Assembly (NCBI RefSeq): GCF_016598475.1
Contig: NZ_JAEMUX010000009.1
Coordinates: forward strand, 62,001-126,000
Source: Streptomyces adelaidensis
GTDB taxonomy: Bacteria > Actinomycetota > Actinomycetes > Streptomycetales > Streptomycetaceae
DNA length: 64,000 nucleotides
Direction: 5' to 3'
Notes under the pieces: generated by a model
The model's database searches: none
Seen by the model: only the letters and a program-made list of their open reading frames with translations
What the model was told of the DNA's origin: nothing
Shown here: positions 16,154 through 24,824 of the stretch, piece by piece
Layout: each line of letters begins with the position of its first letter
Numbering within the stretch: position 1 is the first letter of the stretch
Translations under genes and position numbers: made by a program

Positions 16154-17004
16154 ACGCCGAAGTGCTTCTCCACCAGACAGCAAGCGGCGTCCAGATCCTC
16201 CGCCACCAACGCGTCCACCAACGCGAGATGCTCCGCCGCGTCAGCCATCAACTCGGTACGCCCGCCACTGCCCGCCCCGCCCAAGTGGCCGACGTTCCGT
16301 GGCAGTTGCGTACGCCGGTGCAGATCGTCCGCGATCTGCGTCAGCTGCTCGTTCCCGGCCAGCCCCAGCATCCCCCGGTGAAAGGCCCGGTCGGCCTCCC
16401 CGTACGTGGCCCGGCACCCGGCGGACGCGGCCCGCGCCGACTCCTCGGCGAGCGGCCGCAGTTCGGCCCAGTGACCGGCCGGCACCGTACGCGCGAGCCG
16501 CAGGATCACCGGCACCTGGAGCAGCGCCCGCACCTCCGCGAGCTCGGCCAGCTCCCGGGCGCCCCGCCGCACGACACGGAACCCGCGGTTGGGTACGACC
16601 TCGACCGCGCCCTCGATGGCCAGTTGCTGCATCGCCTCGCGCACAGGGGTCGCGGAGACCCCGAACCGCTCGCCGAGCACGGGCGCCGAGTACACCTCCC
16701 CCGGCGTCAGCTCACCGCCCGCGAGAGCGGCCCGCAGGGCGTCGAGGATCTGGCCGCGTACGGAGGCTCGCTGAAGGACCGGGCGCTCGTGTGCACGGGG
16801 CAGCGGGATCGGCGTCTCGCTGTGCGTGTGCTCGCCGCGGGCCGCGTCGGCGACGGGGCCGCCGTCCATCGCGATGCCCCGCGCCCGGTCCACGTCCGCG
16901 ACCGCGAGCTGCGCGGGCACGCGGTAGGCCGTCGCCGCACGGGCGGCGGCGTCCGGCGCACTCGCGGCAGCGGCCTGGCGCGAGTGCGGTCCGGCCTGCT
17001 CCAC
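16150..17004 (-). CDS. GntR-family regulator, FCD (FadR-type) domain
   Basis: 284 residues. Winged helix at about 78-145 (RGQILDALRAALAGGELTPG, FGVSATPVREAMQQLAIEGA, GFRVV), then an FCD ligand-binding domain whose metal ligands are visible as D-R-A-F-H, HLALVDAL and VEKHFG. About 75 residues of Ala-rich sequence precede the DNA-binding domain; relatives usually lack this, so a later start is possible (an internal ATG encodes MDGGPVAD). Divergent from the iron reductase gene across 212 bp. Ligand unknown. Confidence 0.8.
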   Translation of the reverse strand: MEQAGPHSRQAAAASAPDAAARAATAYRVPAQLAVADVDRARGIAMDGGPVADAARGEHTHSETPIPLPRAHERPVLQRASVRGQILDALRAALAGGELTPGEVYSAPVLGERFGVSATPVREAMQQLAIEGAVEVVPNRGFRVVRRGARELAELAEVRALLQVPVILRLARTVPAGHWAELRPLAEESARAASAGCRATYGEADRAFHRGMLGLAGNEQLTQIADDLHRRTQLPRNVGHLGGAGSGGRTELMADAAEHLALVDALVAEDLDAACCLVEKHFGV

Positions 17005-17167
17005 GGGTCCTCCTCCGAGCCGGTCGTGTGGTCCAGTCGTGCGTCGGGTCGTACGCCGAGTGGTGCGGCCGACCGGTACAGGGGGGCGCTTAGGTCACTA
17101 CTGGGGTTGTTACCGGTCGTAAAGCACCATAGGCGCACATGCCCTCAGTTCAAACCTCGACCACCTT

Positions 17168-17187
17168 GGGTAAGGTGAGCCTTACTT
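17168..17187 (+). promoter_or_regulatory. iron box (DmdR/DtxR-type operator)
   Basis: GTAAGGTGAGCCTTAC at 17170-17185 is a perfect 6-bp inverted repeat around TGAG and closely resembles the actinobacterial iron box (TTAGGTTAGGCTAACCTAA-like). It sits 32 bp before the start of an FhuF-like iron reductase gene, the expected position for iron repression. Confidence 0.75.
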
Positions 17188-17216
17188 GGCAGCGATGGTG
17201 AAACGGCGGTCTCCGT

Positions 17217-18083
17217 ATGCCTCACTCAGCACCGGCACCGACCCTGGTCTCGCGCACGTCGCCGGTCACGGCCGCCTACGCCCGCCTGACCGAGGTCCTG
17301 CCGGTGATGAGCGTGACAGAACTCTCCCGCACCGATCCATTGCCCGATGGTGAGGGGTGGGTCTCGGCCGCCGGGCTCGCGGCCGCCGGAGCGGAGCTGG
17401 ACGCGTTCCTCGCCTGGGACGAGGCGCAGATACTGCGGGACCACGGCCACCCGGGCCGCCCGGACGTCGTGGCGACCTTCGGACTGCACCGGTACTCCTG
17501 GTACGCCTGTCTGCTCTTCACGGTCCCCTGGTTCCTGCAGCGCCGGGTGCCGCGGTTCCCCGCCGGGCAGGTCGCCTTCCAGCGCGAGCGGAGTCGGCTG
17601 GTGGTGCGAGGCGAAACGTTCAGCTGCCTGCCGGGCGATCCGGCGGCCGGCGAGCCGGGCGCCCGGGTGGTCCCGGACGAGGAGGCGCTGCGGGCCGAGG
17701 TACGGGCGGCGTTCGCCGAGCACATCGAACCGGTCCTCGGCGGCTTCGGTCCGCGTATGCGGCGGCGCGGGCGCGCGCTGTGGGGCATGGCGACCGACGA
17801 GATCGTCGAGGGGATCTGGTACATCGCCGAACTCCTCGGCGCGGACGAGCAGGAGCGCTGCCGACGCGAACTGGAGCTGCTGCTGCCGGGCGCGACCCGC
17901 CCGTACGTCGGCGCCGCGGGCTTCCGTGAACTGAGCGGACCCGGCGGCGAGTCGATCCCCACCCGGGACCGGGCGAGCTGCTGCATGTTCTACACGCTGG
18001 CCCCCAAGGACACCTGCGTCACCTGCCCGCGCACCTGTGAGACGGAGCGGATCGCCAAACTGACGGCCGCCGCCACCACTTGA
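17217..18083 (+). CDS. FhuF-like (2Fe-2S) ferric-siderophore reductase
   Basis: 288 residues. The C-terminus holds the FhuF-type cluster ligands C255-C256-x10-C267-x2-C270, with a further C274 (ASCCMFYTLAPKDTCVTC). The N-terminal part resembles IucA/FhuF-type reductases, with HRYSWYACLLFTVPWFLQRR. Such proteins reduce ferric iron bound to hydroxamate siderophores in the cytoplasm so that iron is released. The iron box immediately upstream predicts induction when iron is scarce. No siderophore synthesis or transport gene is adjacent, so it serves genes elsewhere. Confidence 0.85.
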   Translation: MPHSAPAPTLVSRTSPVTAAYARLTEVLPVMSVTELSRTDPLPDGEGWVSAAGLAAAGAELDAFLAWDEAQILRDHGHPGRPDVVATFGLHRYSWYACLLFTVPWFLQRRVPRFPAGQVAFQRERSRLVVRGETFSCLPGDPAAGEPGARVVPDEEALRAEVRAAFAEHIEPVLGGFGPRMRRRGRALWGMATDEIVEGIWYIAELLGADEQERCRRELELLLPGATRPYVGAAGFRELSGPGGESIPTRDRASCCMFYTLAPKDTCVTCPRTCETERIAKLTAAATT

Positions 18084-18153
18084 CGACCCCCCGGACGGCC
18101 TCCGGGGCAGGTGCCGTAAGATCAACTCCGGGTGGGACCCTCGTTGGGTTACA

Positions 18154-18203
18154 GGTGGTTCACAAATTCCTCACTTGTCGCAGGAACTTTCCGTGGAACC
18201 ACC
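18154..18203 (+). repeat. spaced inverted repeat upstream of the DUF2637 gene
   Basis: GGTGGTTC (18154-18161) and GAACCACC (18196-18203) are perfect complements with 34 bases between them. The site lies 180 bp before the next start codon. The rest of 18084-18384 shows nothing else I can assign. Confidence 0.3.
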
Positions 18204-18384
18204 CGAACAGGTAATCTCACTCGCACTCAACTCCCGTCCCTCGCGCGGTAGTTCGAGCAGAATGCCGCCTTGCGTCACTCAATGCACTTCTTTGGCGGTC
18301 TCTTGCCCCGAAACCCCCTGAGGGCCGTGAGGATTGGGCCACTATGGCGGGCGTTACGCCCTATCCCAATGCAAGGGACCCCTG

Positions 18385-19437
18385 ATGAGATTGACCGACA
18401 TATCGCTGAACTGGCTGCTTCCGGGCGCCGTACTGCTCCTGGGCATGCTGGCGGCGGTTGCGGTGCTCGCGCGCGGCAAGCGCTCCGGGGAGCATGCGAA
18501 GACCGAGGACTCGTGGGAGCGCAGCGAGGAACGCCGCAGGCGCAAGGAGGCCCTGTACGGCACGGCCTCCTACATCCTGCTCTTCTGCTGTGCCGCGGTC
18601 GCCGCCGCGCTCTCCTTCCGCGGCCTGGTCGGCTTCGGCGAACAGAACCTGGGCCTCACCAACGGCTGGCAGTACCTGGTTCCGTTCGGCCTTGACGGTG
18701 CCGCCATGTTCTGCTCGGTGCTCGCGGTGCGCGAGGCCAGCCACGGTGACGCGGCGCTCGGCTCGCGCATACTCGTGTGGACGTTCGCCGGTGCGGCGGC
18801 CTGGTTCAACTGGGTGCACGCGCCCCGTGGCCTCGGCCACGACGGCGCCCCCCAGTTCTTCGCGGGCATGTCGATGTCCGCCGCGGTGCTGTTCGACCGT
18901 GCGCTCAAGCAGACCCGCCGTGCCGCCCTGCGCGAGCAGGGCCTGGTGCCGCGTCCGCTGCCGCAGATCCGCGTCGTCCGCTGGATGCGGGCCCCGCGCG
19001 AGACGTACAGGGCCTGGTCGCTGATGCTCCTCGAGGGCGTGCGCAGCCTGGACGAGGCCGTGGACGAGGTACGCGAGGACAAGCGCATCAAGCAGGAGAG
19101 CCGCTCGCGCAAGCGTGAGCAGGAGCGTCTGGAGCGCGCCCACCTCAAGGCGATCAGTCGCGGCCACCGGGGTCTGCCCGGTCGTGGCGGCGGTGGCGGT
19201 GGCGGACGCCAGGTGGACACCACGGTGGAGCGGGTGCCTGCCGCCCAGGTCGCCTCGGAGCCTGCCATATCGGCGGCGGAGCTGCCCGTGCGCAGTCGGC
19301 CCTCCCTCCAGCCCGTCCGTAACGGCGCGGACAAGTCGTTCACCGTCGACCTCACCGCGGAGGACGACACAATGGCCCTGCCGCGACTCGACTCGCTGGA
19401 GCGCAAGCTCAAGGACCTTGAGCAGCAGTTCGGCTGA
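18385..19437 (+). CDS. DUF2637 membrane protein
   Basis: 350 residues from the ATG at 18385 with AAGGG upstream. Membrane segments: LNWLLPGAVLLLGMLAAVAV (about 8-27), then a DUF2637-type four-helix region around 60-180 with SYILLFCCAAVAAALSFRG, YLVPFGLDGAAMFCSVLA and ILVWTFAGAAAWFNWVHAP. The C-terminal half is a charged helical cytoplasmic part followed by a Gly run and a coiled-coil-like tail LERKLKDLEQQFG. DUF2637 proteins are common in Streptomyces, partly on plasmids as spread-like proteins; the role of chromosomal copies is unknown. Convergent with the ATPase gene. Confidence 0.8.
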   Translation: MRLTDISLNWLLPGAVLLLGMLAAVAVLARGKRSGEHAKTEDSWERSEERRRRKEALYGTASYILLFCCAAVAAALSFRGLVGFGEQNLGLTNGWQYLVPFGLDGAAMFCSVLAVREASHGDAALGSRILVWTFAGAAAWFNWVHAPRGLGHDGAPQFFAGMSMSAAVLFDRALKQTRRAALREQGLVPRPLPQIRVVRWMRAPRETYRAWSLMLLEGVRSLDEAVDEVREDKRIKQESRSRKREQERLERAHLKAISRGHRGLPGRGGGGGGGRQVDTTVERVPAAQVASEPAISAAELPVRSRPSLQPVRNGADKSFTVDLTAEDDTMALPRLDSLERKLKDLEQQFG

Positions 19438-19460
19438 TCGACGAACCACACAGCACACAC

Positions 19461-19496
19461 CGGACAGGGGCGCGGCTCAGGCCGCGCCCCTGTCCG
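19461..19496. terminator. bidirectional hairpin terminator
   Basis: A perfect 16-bp stem (CGGACAGGGGCGCGGC with its complement) closes a TCAG loop, 24 bp after the DUF2637 stop and between two convergent genes. Confidence 0.8.
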
Positions 19497-19510
19497 TTGC
19501 GCGTCGCCCG

Positions 19511-19538
19511 CCCTACGTCATCCGCCCTACGTCATCCG
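19511..19538. repeat. 14-bp tandem repeat x2
   Basis: CCCTACGTCATCCG occurs twice in tandem, followed by a partial CCATCCG copy. It lies in the short convergent intergenic space; function not apparent. Confidence 0.6.
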
Positions 19539-19581
19539 CCATCCGCCACGTCCGGCGTCCCCACGCCGACGGGCCGGGTCG

Positions 19582-20079
19582 CTACGTCAGCCCGCCGTCC
19601 AGGTCGAACCACACCGCCTTGCCCACCCCGTGCGCCCGTACCCCCCAGGCGTCGGCGAGGGACTGGACCAGGAGGAGGCCGCGTCCATGGATGCCGTCGT
19701 CGGCGTTCGGCAGCCGCGGTTTGGGCCTGCGACCCACGAAGTCCCGTACCTCCACATGGAGTCCGCGCGGTGAGACGGTGGCGGTCAGCACCGCGTCGTG
19801 GTCGGTGTGGATGAGCGCGTTGGTGACCAGTTCACTCGTCAGCAGCTCCGCTATCTCCGATCTTCCCGGCCGCCCCCATTGCCGTAGCAGCTCCCGCAGG
19901 GCTCTGCGGGCCTCGGGAACGGCCCGCAGATCCGCCCGCCCGAGTCTGCGCCTGAGTTCCCCGGCACCGGACCGGTCCGTCGCGTCGCCGGTCGCTTCCT
20001 CCACCACCTCTGCCGAGAAGGCCCCGACCGCCATGGGACCGCCCCCTCGCGCCTGCCTCTTCATGACCCCCGCCCACAC
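19582..20079 (-). CDS. RsbW-like ATP-binding (anti-sigma type) protein
   Basis: 165 residues of the HATPase_c_2 group. N box ELVTNALIHT, G1 box VEVRDFV and G2 box GIHGRGLLLVQSLA are all present, so ATP binding is likely. Such small serine kinases phosphorylate anti-sigma antagonists and bind sigma factors; Streptomyces encodes dozens. The first 15 residues may not be translated, because an internal ATG (MAVGAF) is a plausible start at 20034. A PP2C-like gene, possibly an opposing phosphatase, follows in the same orientation 430 bp upstream. Confidence 0.8.
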   Translation of the reverse strand: MWAGVMKRQARGGGPMAVGAFSAEVVEEATGDATDRSGAGELRRRLGRADLRAVPEARRALRELLRQWGRPGRSEIAELLTSELVTNALIHTDHDAVLTATVSPRGLHVEVRDFVGRRPKPRLPNADDGIHGRGLLLVQSLADAWGVRAHGVGKAVWFDLDGGLT

Positions 20080-20170
20080 GCCGATGCCGATTCCCCTCCT
20101 GCTCGAACACGTTCACGGAGATCCATGCCCCGTCCGGAACGCGGCACTCATGTCGAATCGTCAACGACCC

Positions 20171-20199
20171 TCCGTACGCTTTCAAACGCACAGGGTCAA
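20171..20199 (-). promoter_or_regulatory. candidate promoter for the ATPase gene
   Basis: On the minus strand TTGACC (20194-20199), a 17-base spacer and TACGGA (20171-20176). It lies 92 bp upstream of the first possible start codon. The -10 lacks the final T of the consensus. I see no gene in 20200-20507. Confidence 0.4.
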
Positions 20200-20507
20200 G
20201 CCAGCTACCGGCACCGTGTGAGAGCGCTTCCTCCCCGGGAAAACCCCCACACACGCCGCCGATCCCGACGTCTCGCACCACCCGGGCCCCTCGGCCCGGC
20301 CACGGCCGCCGGGCGCAACCGCCCATGCGGGACGGCCGATCCGGCCGTACGCCCAGGGGACACGGCTGCCCTACGCACCCGGCGCGCCCGCCCGGGATCG
20401 CCCGCTCGGCGCGATGATGTCCATTGGCCGGAATCCTGCGCTGGTACAGGCCAACTCGCGGCCGAGTCCAGCCGGTTGACACCCGTCGTGATCCGTCGGG
20501 TCGGGGA

Positions 20508-22199
20508 TCAGGCCTCCCAGACGGCGGCGGCCGTACGGTCGTCGGCGTAGCCCTTGACCCTGACCTGGGCGTCGGCGAGGAAGGCGGCGAGGCCGGGCGG
20601 CTCGGCGACTCCCCAGCGGACGGCCAGATGCTCGGCGAGCGGGGCCTCTCCGCGCAGCGGCTCGGCGAGGCCGCCGGTGCACAGGAGCAGCACGTCCTCC
20701 TCGCGGGCCACGGAGGCACGGAAGCGGAAGGGTTCGCGGGGCGGCGCGGGGGCGGGTTCGTACGGGCTCGGGGGTGTCGTGATGCCGAGGTCCATGGTGA
20801 GGCGGTCGCCGTCAGGGGTCTCGTGCGGCAGCGAGCCGAAGCCGACCACCGGCGCGCCCGCCGTGTCGGCGACCCGGGGCTCTATGTCCTGCCACTCGCC
20901 ACCCCGCAGCCGGAACAGTCCGCCGGCCCCGACCCCGAAGAACACGCGCGTACGGCACCGGGGGTCGGCCGGGAGCAGCAGACAGCGCAGGCTCGCCGTG
21001 TACTCCTCCGGGTCGAGCCCCTGCTCGACGGCGCTCGCGCGCAGCTTGCCCAGGCTGCGGTCGGTGAGCCGGTGCAGCCCGGACTTGAGGTCGCCGCGCC
21101 GGGCCGCCCGGATGTCCTCCACCAGCCGCGCGTGGCTGCGCCCGACGGCCTGCCCGATCCACCGGCATGCCTCGGCCGCCGCCCGATGCGCCCCCGGCGT
21201 GGCCCGGGCGCCCGTCGCCATGGCCACCAGCACGAGCGCCTGCTCGCCCACACCGAAGCGTGCGGTCAGCAGGGAGTCCCGGCGCTGCTCGCCCCGGTAG
21301 CGCGACGAGTCCCCGCGCATGGAGGCGGCGCGCAGCGTGCACGCGCCGTAACGCGCCCCGTCCAGCACCGTGTCCGCGACCAGATCACCCAGGTCGTCCG
21401 GGTCCGCCGGCGACAGCGCGGTCGGCTCGGCGTCGTACGTGGGCGGCCCGGACCCCACGTGGTCGACCCGCTCCCGCGCCTGCCGGCCGCTGCCCGTGAC
21501 CAGGGTGATCTCCTGCGCCTGAAGGGTGGGGAGGTCGCGGTGGGTGGGGGGCCGGGCGTCGGAGGGTGCGGCATCCGCCGGGGCGGGCGGGACGGCGTCG
21601 GCGGGCTGCCGGGCCGCGGAGGGGCGCGCCCACGGGCTCGCCGGCGCGCCCTGGCCGGGCGTACGGCGCCGGGAGGCCGCCGCGCGGAAGCCCGGCGGAG
21701 TGGGCCCGGGCGGGAAGGTCGAGGGGGCCGACGGCTGGGCGGACGGTGGTTCCCAAGGGGCCGGCTGCGGGGTGAGGCCGCTGCGGCGCAGGGCATCGGT
21801 GGTGGGGTCGGGGGGCGGGGGGTCGCTGGGTCGGCCGCCTGGTCCGCCTGGTCCGCCTGGTCCGCCTGGTCCGCCTCGGCTGCCGGGTCCGCCCGGCGGG
21901 CCTTGGGCGGGCACCCTGTCCGAGAGGGCGCCCGGGGAGTCCCGCACGGGGCGCGGTCCGCCCTGCGTACCCGGCGTACCCGGCGGAGTTTCCGGAGTCG
22001 ACGGTGTTATCGGAGTCCCCGAAGCCGTCGGAGTCGTCGGAGTCCTCGGCGGCTTCCCGACCGTTCCCGCCGCCGAGGCGAAGCGGTCGTCGAGGGAATC
22101 GGCCGCGACCGAGGGGCCCGTGTCCCCGTTGGTGTCGTCGTACAGCTGTCGCCACCAGTCGTCCTCGTGACCGGTCGGCCTCTCCCCCTGCTGGCTCAT
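20508..22199 (-). CDS. PP2C-like phosphatase domain protein with Pro/Gly-rich N-terminus
   Basis: 563 residues. The first 230 residues are low complexity, rich in Pro, Thr and Gly, including a collagen-like stretch GGPGGPGGPGGPGG coded by a 9-bp repeat near 21837-21880. The C-terminal 330 residues resemble the actinobacterial PP2C_2 group: YGACTLRAASMRGDSSRYRG, an ALVLVAMATGA strand, ACRWIGQAVG and KGYADDRTAAAVWE at the end. The canonical metal motif G-x-x-D-G-H is not recognisable, so activity is uncertain. It could oppose a Ser/Thr kinase or an RsbW-type kinase. Start: ATG 22199. Confidence 0.7.
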   Translation of the reverse strand: MSQQGERPTGHEDDWWRQLYDDTNGDTGPSVAADSLDDRFASAAGTVGKPPRTPTTPTASGTPITPSTPETPPGTPGTQGGPRPVRDSPGALSDRVPAQGPPGGPGSRGGPGGPGGPGGPGGRPSDPPPPDPTTDALRRSGLTPQPAPWEPPSAQPSAPSTFPPGPTPPGFRAAASRRRTPGQGAPASPWARPSAARQPADAVPPAPADAAPSDARPPTHRDLPTLQAQEITLVTGSGRQARERVDHVGSGPPTYDAEPTALSPADPDDLGDLVADTVLDGARYGACTLRAASMRGDSSRYRGEQRRDSLLTARFGVGEQALVLVAMATGARATPGAHRAAAEACRWIGQAVGRSHARLVEDIRAARRGDLKSGLHRLTDRSLGKLRASAVEQGLDPEEYTASLRCLLLPADPRCRTRVFFGVGAGGLFRLRGGEWQDIEPRVADTAGAPVVGFGSLPHETPDGDRLTMDLGITTPPSPYEPAPAPPREPFRFRASVAREEDVLLLCTGGLAEPLRGEAPLAEHLAVRWGVAEPPGLAAFLADAQVRVKGYADDRTAAAVWEA

Positions 22200-22459
22200 G
22201 CCCCTAATTGTCCACCTCAGGAGCCGTATGAAAACGGGGCATCCGGAAAATCAGCCCACCGGACCGACGAGTCCACGGCGTGTCGGACTACATGTCGAAC
22301 TCCGGTGCGGGACAAGGGAGTCGGGAGATATCGGGAGGGAGCGGAGGATTCTGCCGGGGCTCGGGGTGGCTCCGGGGGGCGGCTCGGGGTGGCCCGGGAT
22401 GGCTCGGGGTGGTTCGAGGGTGGCTCGCGACGGGATCTCTCGGGGACGGCCGAACAAGA

Positions 22460-22502
22460 CCGCCGGGCGGCGCCACCCCCCACAGGAGAAACCGCCCGGC
22501 GG
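22460..22502. terminator. GC-rich hairpin in the 22200-22704 intergenic region
   Basis: CCGCCGGGCGG (22460-22470) and CCGCCCGGCGG (22492-22502) form a perfect 11-bp stem with a 21-base loop. The surrounding 505 bp between two divergent genes holds no coding frame I believe; its left part (22340-22440) is a run of imperfect GGCTCGGGGTGG repeats. The hairpin may act in the 5' leader of the regulator gene rather than as a terminator. Confidence 0.35.
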
Positions 22503-22704
22503 CGCCGGGGTGACCGGTGTGTGCTGCGTGGTGCGGTGCGCATGGGCCGGTGGCCCGAGTGTGGGGCATGTTCCTTGGATTCGGCTGTGCGACCCCGCCC
22601 TGTCGGTCGGAGGTGCGGTGCGGTGATGATATGCCGAGGCGGATGGGGCGCGCGGGGGCGCGGGTCCGCCGGGAACAGCACAGCGAGGGGAGGGACGTCG
22701 CCGC

Positions 22705-23697
22705 ATGCTGGGAGCGATCGGTCTCGACGAGACGCACGAGTCGGCGTACCGGGCGCTGGTGTCCGTGGGCGCCGCCGATGTGCCGGATCTGGCGCGCCGG
22801 CTCACGCTCGGGGAGCACGACACCGAGCGCGCGCTGCGCCGCCTTGAGCGGCACGGTCTCGCGGCGCAGTCCTCCGCGCGCCCGGGCCGCTGGGTGGCCG
22901 CGCCGCCCGGGGTCGCCCTGGGGGCGCTGCTCACCCAGCAGCGGCACGAGCTGGAGAAGGCGGAGCTGGCGGCGGCGATCCTCGCCGAGGAGTACCGGGC
23001 GAGCGCGACCGAGCCCGCCGCGCACGACCTGGTCGAGGTGGTGATCGGGGCGGCCGCCATAGCGCAGCGCTTCCTCCAGCTCCAGCTGGGCGCCACGGAA
23101 GAGGTCTGCGCCATGGTCACCGGCGCGCCGATCGCGGTGTCGGGTCCGGAGAACAACCCCGCCGAGGAGCAGGCCACCGGCCGCGGGGTCGGCTATCGGG
23201 TGGTGGTCGAGCGGGCCGACCTGGACGAGGACAGCGGGCTCACCGAGCTGACCGCGGCGCTGGGCCGGGAGGAGCGGGTGCGGGTGATGGACGGCGTGCC
23301 GACGAAGCTGGTCATCGCCGACCGGACGCTCGCGATGGTCCCGCTCACCACGCACACCGCCGAGCCCGCCGCGCTCGTCGTGCACGCGAGCGGTCTGCTG
23401 GAGCTGCTGTCCGGCCTGTTCGAGTCGGCGTGGCGGCAGGCCCTGCCGCTGCGGCTGAGCGCCGGCCATGTCGCCGAGGGCGAACCGGACGGCCCCGACG
23501 ACACCGATCTGGAGATCCTCTCCCTGCTGCTGGCCGGCATGACCGACGCCAGCGTCGCCAAACAGCTCGACCTGGGCCTGAGGACCGTACAGCGCCGGGT
23601 GAAACGCCTGATGGAGCTGACCGGTGTGACGACCCGGCTGCAGCTGGGCTGGCACGCGTACGAGCGCGCCTGGGTGACCCGGGACGGTCAGCACTGA
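22705..23697 (+). CDS. TrmB/LuxR-type helix-turn-helix regulator
   Basis: 330 residues. The N-terminus is a TrmB-like winged helix (ESAYRALVSVGAADVPDLAR, TERALRRLERHGLA); a middle domain of unknown ligand follows; the C-terminal 60 residues are a LuxR-type tetrahelical HTH (LEILSLLLAGMTDASVAKQL, LGLRTVQRRVKRLMELTGVT). Streptomyces has many such two-HTH proteins without a phosphoacceptor domain; some control development or secondary metabolism. The target is unknown. It is 36 bp upstream of the DUF456 gene and probably co-transcribed with it. Confidence 0.8.
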   Translation: MLGAIGLDETHESAYRALVSVGAADVPDLARRLTLGEHDTERALRRLERHGLAAQSSARPGRWVAAPPGVALGALLTQQRHELEKAELAAAILAEEYRASATEPAAHDLVEVVIGAAAIAQRFLQLQLGATEEVCAMVTGAPIAVSGPENNPAEEQATGRGVGYRVVVERADLDEDSGLTELTAALGREERVRVMDGVPTKLVIADRTLAMVPLTTHTAEPAALVVHASGLLELLSGLFESAWRQALPLRLSAGHVAEGEPDGPDDTDLEILSLLLAGMTDASVAKQLDLGLRTVQRRVKRLMELTGVTTRLQLGWHAYERAWVTRDGQH

Positions 23698-23733
23698 CCT
23701 GCGCTTCCCGGTCCCGTCCTGCACTCTGGGCAG

Positions 23734-24216
23734 ATGGGAGCGTGGGAACTCCTGCTGGTCGGTGTGGTCCTGCTGCTCGGCCTGTGCGGAGTGCTGGTGC
23801 CCGGGGTGCCGGGGTCCTGGCTCGTGTGGGCCGGGGTGATGTGGTGGGCGCTGGAGGAGCCGCGGCCGATCGCCTGGTGGGTGCTCGTGGGCGCCACCGT
23901 CGTCCTGCTCCTCTCCCGGGCGATCCGCTGGGGCCTGCCACCCCGGCGCGTGCGGGAGAGCGGTGCGACCCCCCGAATGGCCGTCTACGCCGGTGTCGGC
24001 GCCTTCCTGGGGTTCGTCCTGCTTCCCGTGCTGGGCGCGATCCCCGGCTTCATCGGCGGCATCTACCTCTCCGAACGCCTGCGCCTCGGCCGCCACGGCG
24101 AGGCCGCGGCCGCGGTGCGTACGGCGATGCGCTCGGGCGGGTCGAGCGTGCTGGCGGAGCTGTTCGCGTGCCTGCTGGTCACGGGGGCGTGGGTGGGGGT
24201 GGTGTTCGGGGGCTGA
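23734..24216 (+). CDS. DUF456 membrane protein
   Basis: 160 residues, nearly all hydrophobic: WELLLVGVVLLLGLCGVLVP, GSWLVWAGVMWWALEE, WWVLVGATVVLLLSRAIRWG, then the Gly-rich signature VYAGVGAFLGFVLLPVLGAI and PGFIGGIYLSERLRLG, and a last segment at the C-terminus. This fits DUF456, a small integral membrane family of unknown function, at its usual length. Confidence 0.85.
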   Translation: MGAWELLLVGVVLLLGLCGVLVPGVPGSWLVWAGVMWWALEEPRPIAWWVLVGATVVLLLSRAIRWGLPPRRVRESGATPRMAVYAGVGAFLGFVLLPVLGAIPGFIGGIYLSERLRLGRHGEAAAAVRTAMRSGGSSVLAELFACLLVTGAWVGVVFGG

Positions 24217-24274
24217 GACGGACGTGGGCGGGGCGGACCCTCCCGCACCGTCGGTCGCGTCCGGTCCGCGCTCT

Positions 24275-24787
24275 CTACGGCTCCGCGTGAAGCCGGAGCA
24301 CGCCCTCCAGGCCGAGGAGGTGTCGCTTGCGGTCGAGGCCGCCGGCGTATCCCGTGAGGGAGCCGTCCGCGCCGATCACGCGGTGGCAGGGGCGGAGGAT
24401 GAGGAGCGGGTTGGCGCCGATCGCGCCGCCCACGGCCCGGACGGCGGCGCGGGGCGCGCCGATGCGGGCGGCGATGGCACCGTAGGTGGTGGTCGCGCCG
24501 TACGGCACGTCGTCGAGCGCGGCCCAGACCCGCTGCCGGAAGTCGGTGCCCTCGCCGCGCAACTCAAGCCGGAACTCCTTGAGTTCACCCGCGAAGTAGG
24601 CGGCGAGCTGTTGCTCGGCCACCCGGAAGGGCGCCGGGTCGGCCCGCCAGTCCGCCAGTGGGACCCGGCCGCCCTTCTGCTCCGGCACGGAGAGGGAGGT
24701 GACAGAACCCGACGCGTCGGCGGTCAGAAGGAGCTGCCCGAGGGGGCTGTCGACTGTGGCGTAGTAGATCCGCTGTGCGGTGGTCAC
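24275..24787 (-). CDS. ogt: methylated-DNA-protein cysteine methyltransferase
   Basis: 170 residues. The active site RPCHRVIGADG contains the acceptor cysteine (the usual P-C-H-R-V-I), preceded by the HTH with DFRQRVWAALDDVPYGATTT and YGAIAARIG. It removes O6-methylguanine and O4-methylthymine lesions in a suicide reaction. I place the start at GTG 24787 (VTTAQRIYY) because GGGAG lies eight bases upstream; the longer open frame is shadow sequence. It follows the Ada-AlkA gene by 37 bp in the same direction, so the two repair genes are likely one transcript. Confidence 0.9.
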   Translation of the reverse strand: MTTAQRIYYATVDSPLGQLLLTADASGSVTSLSVPEQKGGRVPLADWRADPAPFRVAEQQLAAYFAGELKEFRLELRGEGTDFRQRVWAALDDVPYGATTTYGAIAARIGAPRAAVRAVGGAIGANPLLILRPCHRVIGADGSLTGYAGGLDRKRHLLGLEGVLRLHAEP

Positions 24788-24824
24788 GACTGAACTCCCT
24801 GTGCGTGTACGTGTAGGTCCAGGC

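Noticed and set aside
20125-20550. A 141-codon plus-strand frame between the ATPase and PP2C genes
   Set aside because: No ribosome-binding site, Arg/Pro-rich composition typical of shadow frames, and it overlaps the 3' end of the PP2C gene.
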